From: Clostridium tetanomorphum
Lineage (GTDB): Bacteria > Bacillota > Clostridia > Clostridiales > Clostridiaceae
Direction of reading: 5' to 3'
DNA: 64,000 nucleotides
Assembly (NCBI RefSeq): GCF_017873215.1
Contig: NZ_JAGGKA010000005.1
Location: 62,001-126,000 of the forward strand
The notes beneath the pieces are model-generated. The model had not been told where the DNA came from, searched no databases, and saw only the letters and a list, made by a program, of their open reading frames with translations. Of the stretch, positions 63,916-64,000 are shown in pieces. Every line of letters begins with the position of its first letter. The first letter of the stretch is position 1. A program made the position numbers and the translations under genes.

Positions 63916-64000
63916 TTTCTTTGTCCCTTCTTTCTTTAATAACTCTGATAAAAGACTTCAACTTCTTATTTTCAATGTAATCAAATGCCCTTTGAGTTAA
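63902..64000 (-). CDS. 3' end of a further operon gene (cut by window edge)
   Basis: The last 32 codons of a minus-strand gene are present, ending FIRVIKERRDKENEWE. They overlap the NurA-like start by 14 bp, as in the rest of this tightly packed operon. The residues are charged and helical. Nothing can be said about the family. Confidence 0.6.
   Translation of the reverse strand, partial: LTQRAFDYIENKKLKSFIRVIKERRDKENEWE

Larger units (their letters stand above)
38546..64000 (-). mobile_element. Tn7-like element/defence island (right end not in window)
   Basis: Evidence is a tnsABCD operon at 45.1-51.7 kb, left-end-type TnsB-binding repeats from 38,546, and accessory cargo throughout. A start TGTATAAT is followed by a repeat matching the Tn7 TnsB site core ACAATAAAGT. 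I see no matching right end between 51.7 kb and 64 kb. Part of the right side could belong to a separate island, because a tyrosine recombinase gene lies at 56.5 kb. Confidence 0.5.

Overview
The window is very AT-rich and its genes have strong purine-rich ribosome sites. Gene content and order (the acpS / nnr / YdcC-like lipoprotein / alr / EndoAI-EndoA block, a SAM-riboswitch-controlled MetT, a yjdF riboswitch, a sigma-54/PRD-controlled PTS) point to a low-GC Firmicute of the genus Clostridium. The C. botulinum/sporogenes group is my best guess, from gene content alone. No tRNA, rRNA or CRISPR array is visible.

Positions 1-37,800 are chromosomal housekeeping and metabolic DNA. In order: the 5' end of ftsE; a YitT membrane protein; split transketolase; the EndoAI/EndoA module with alr, a LolA-like lipoprotein, the NAD(P)HX repair enzyme and acpS; MetT behind a SAM-I riboswitch; a rubredoxin-fused flavoprotein reductase; an ECF transporter S component with an attenuator-like leader; a probably Fur-regulated operon joining an [FeFe]-hydrogenase-like H-cluster protein to a NitT/TauT-type ABC transporter; a transporter/M20 peptidase pair; a PTS plus MupG operon with a sigma-54 promoter and its LevR-type activator; yjdF with its riboswitch; PadR, TetR and Crp regulators; a large acidic surface protein; and a 5-oxoproline cluster (pcp, DUF969/DUF979, gamma-glutamylcyclotransferase-like).

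At about 38-39 kb the chromosome breaks up into gene debris (a frameshifted CorC/HlyC domain and an internally deleted AI-2E transporter). A cluster of Tn7-type TnsB-binding-like repeats follows. From 39 kb to the end of the window the DNA is accessory. A complete tnsABCD operon lies at 45.1-51.7 kb. Its TnsB has an intact DDE triad, but its TnsA has lost at least two acidic catalytic residues (E63 to Q, D114 to T, Tn7 numbering).

The cargo looks like a defence island. It holds a two-gene module with HEPN-like motifs, a full ABC-three-component (ABC-3C) system (Mrr-like nuclease, middle component, Rad50-like ATPase), another large HEPN-like protein, a tyrosine recombinase, and a tightly packed operon that runs off the right edge. 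That operon encodes a NurA-like protein, an acidic protein, a HerA-type ATPase, a possible nuclease and a Ser/Thr kinase-TPR protein. It is the best candidate here for an undescribed system. The right end of the Tn7-like element is not visible, so its full extent is unknown.
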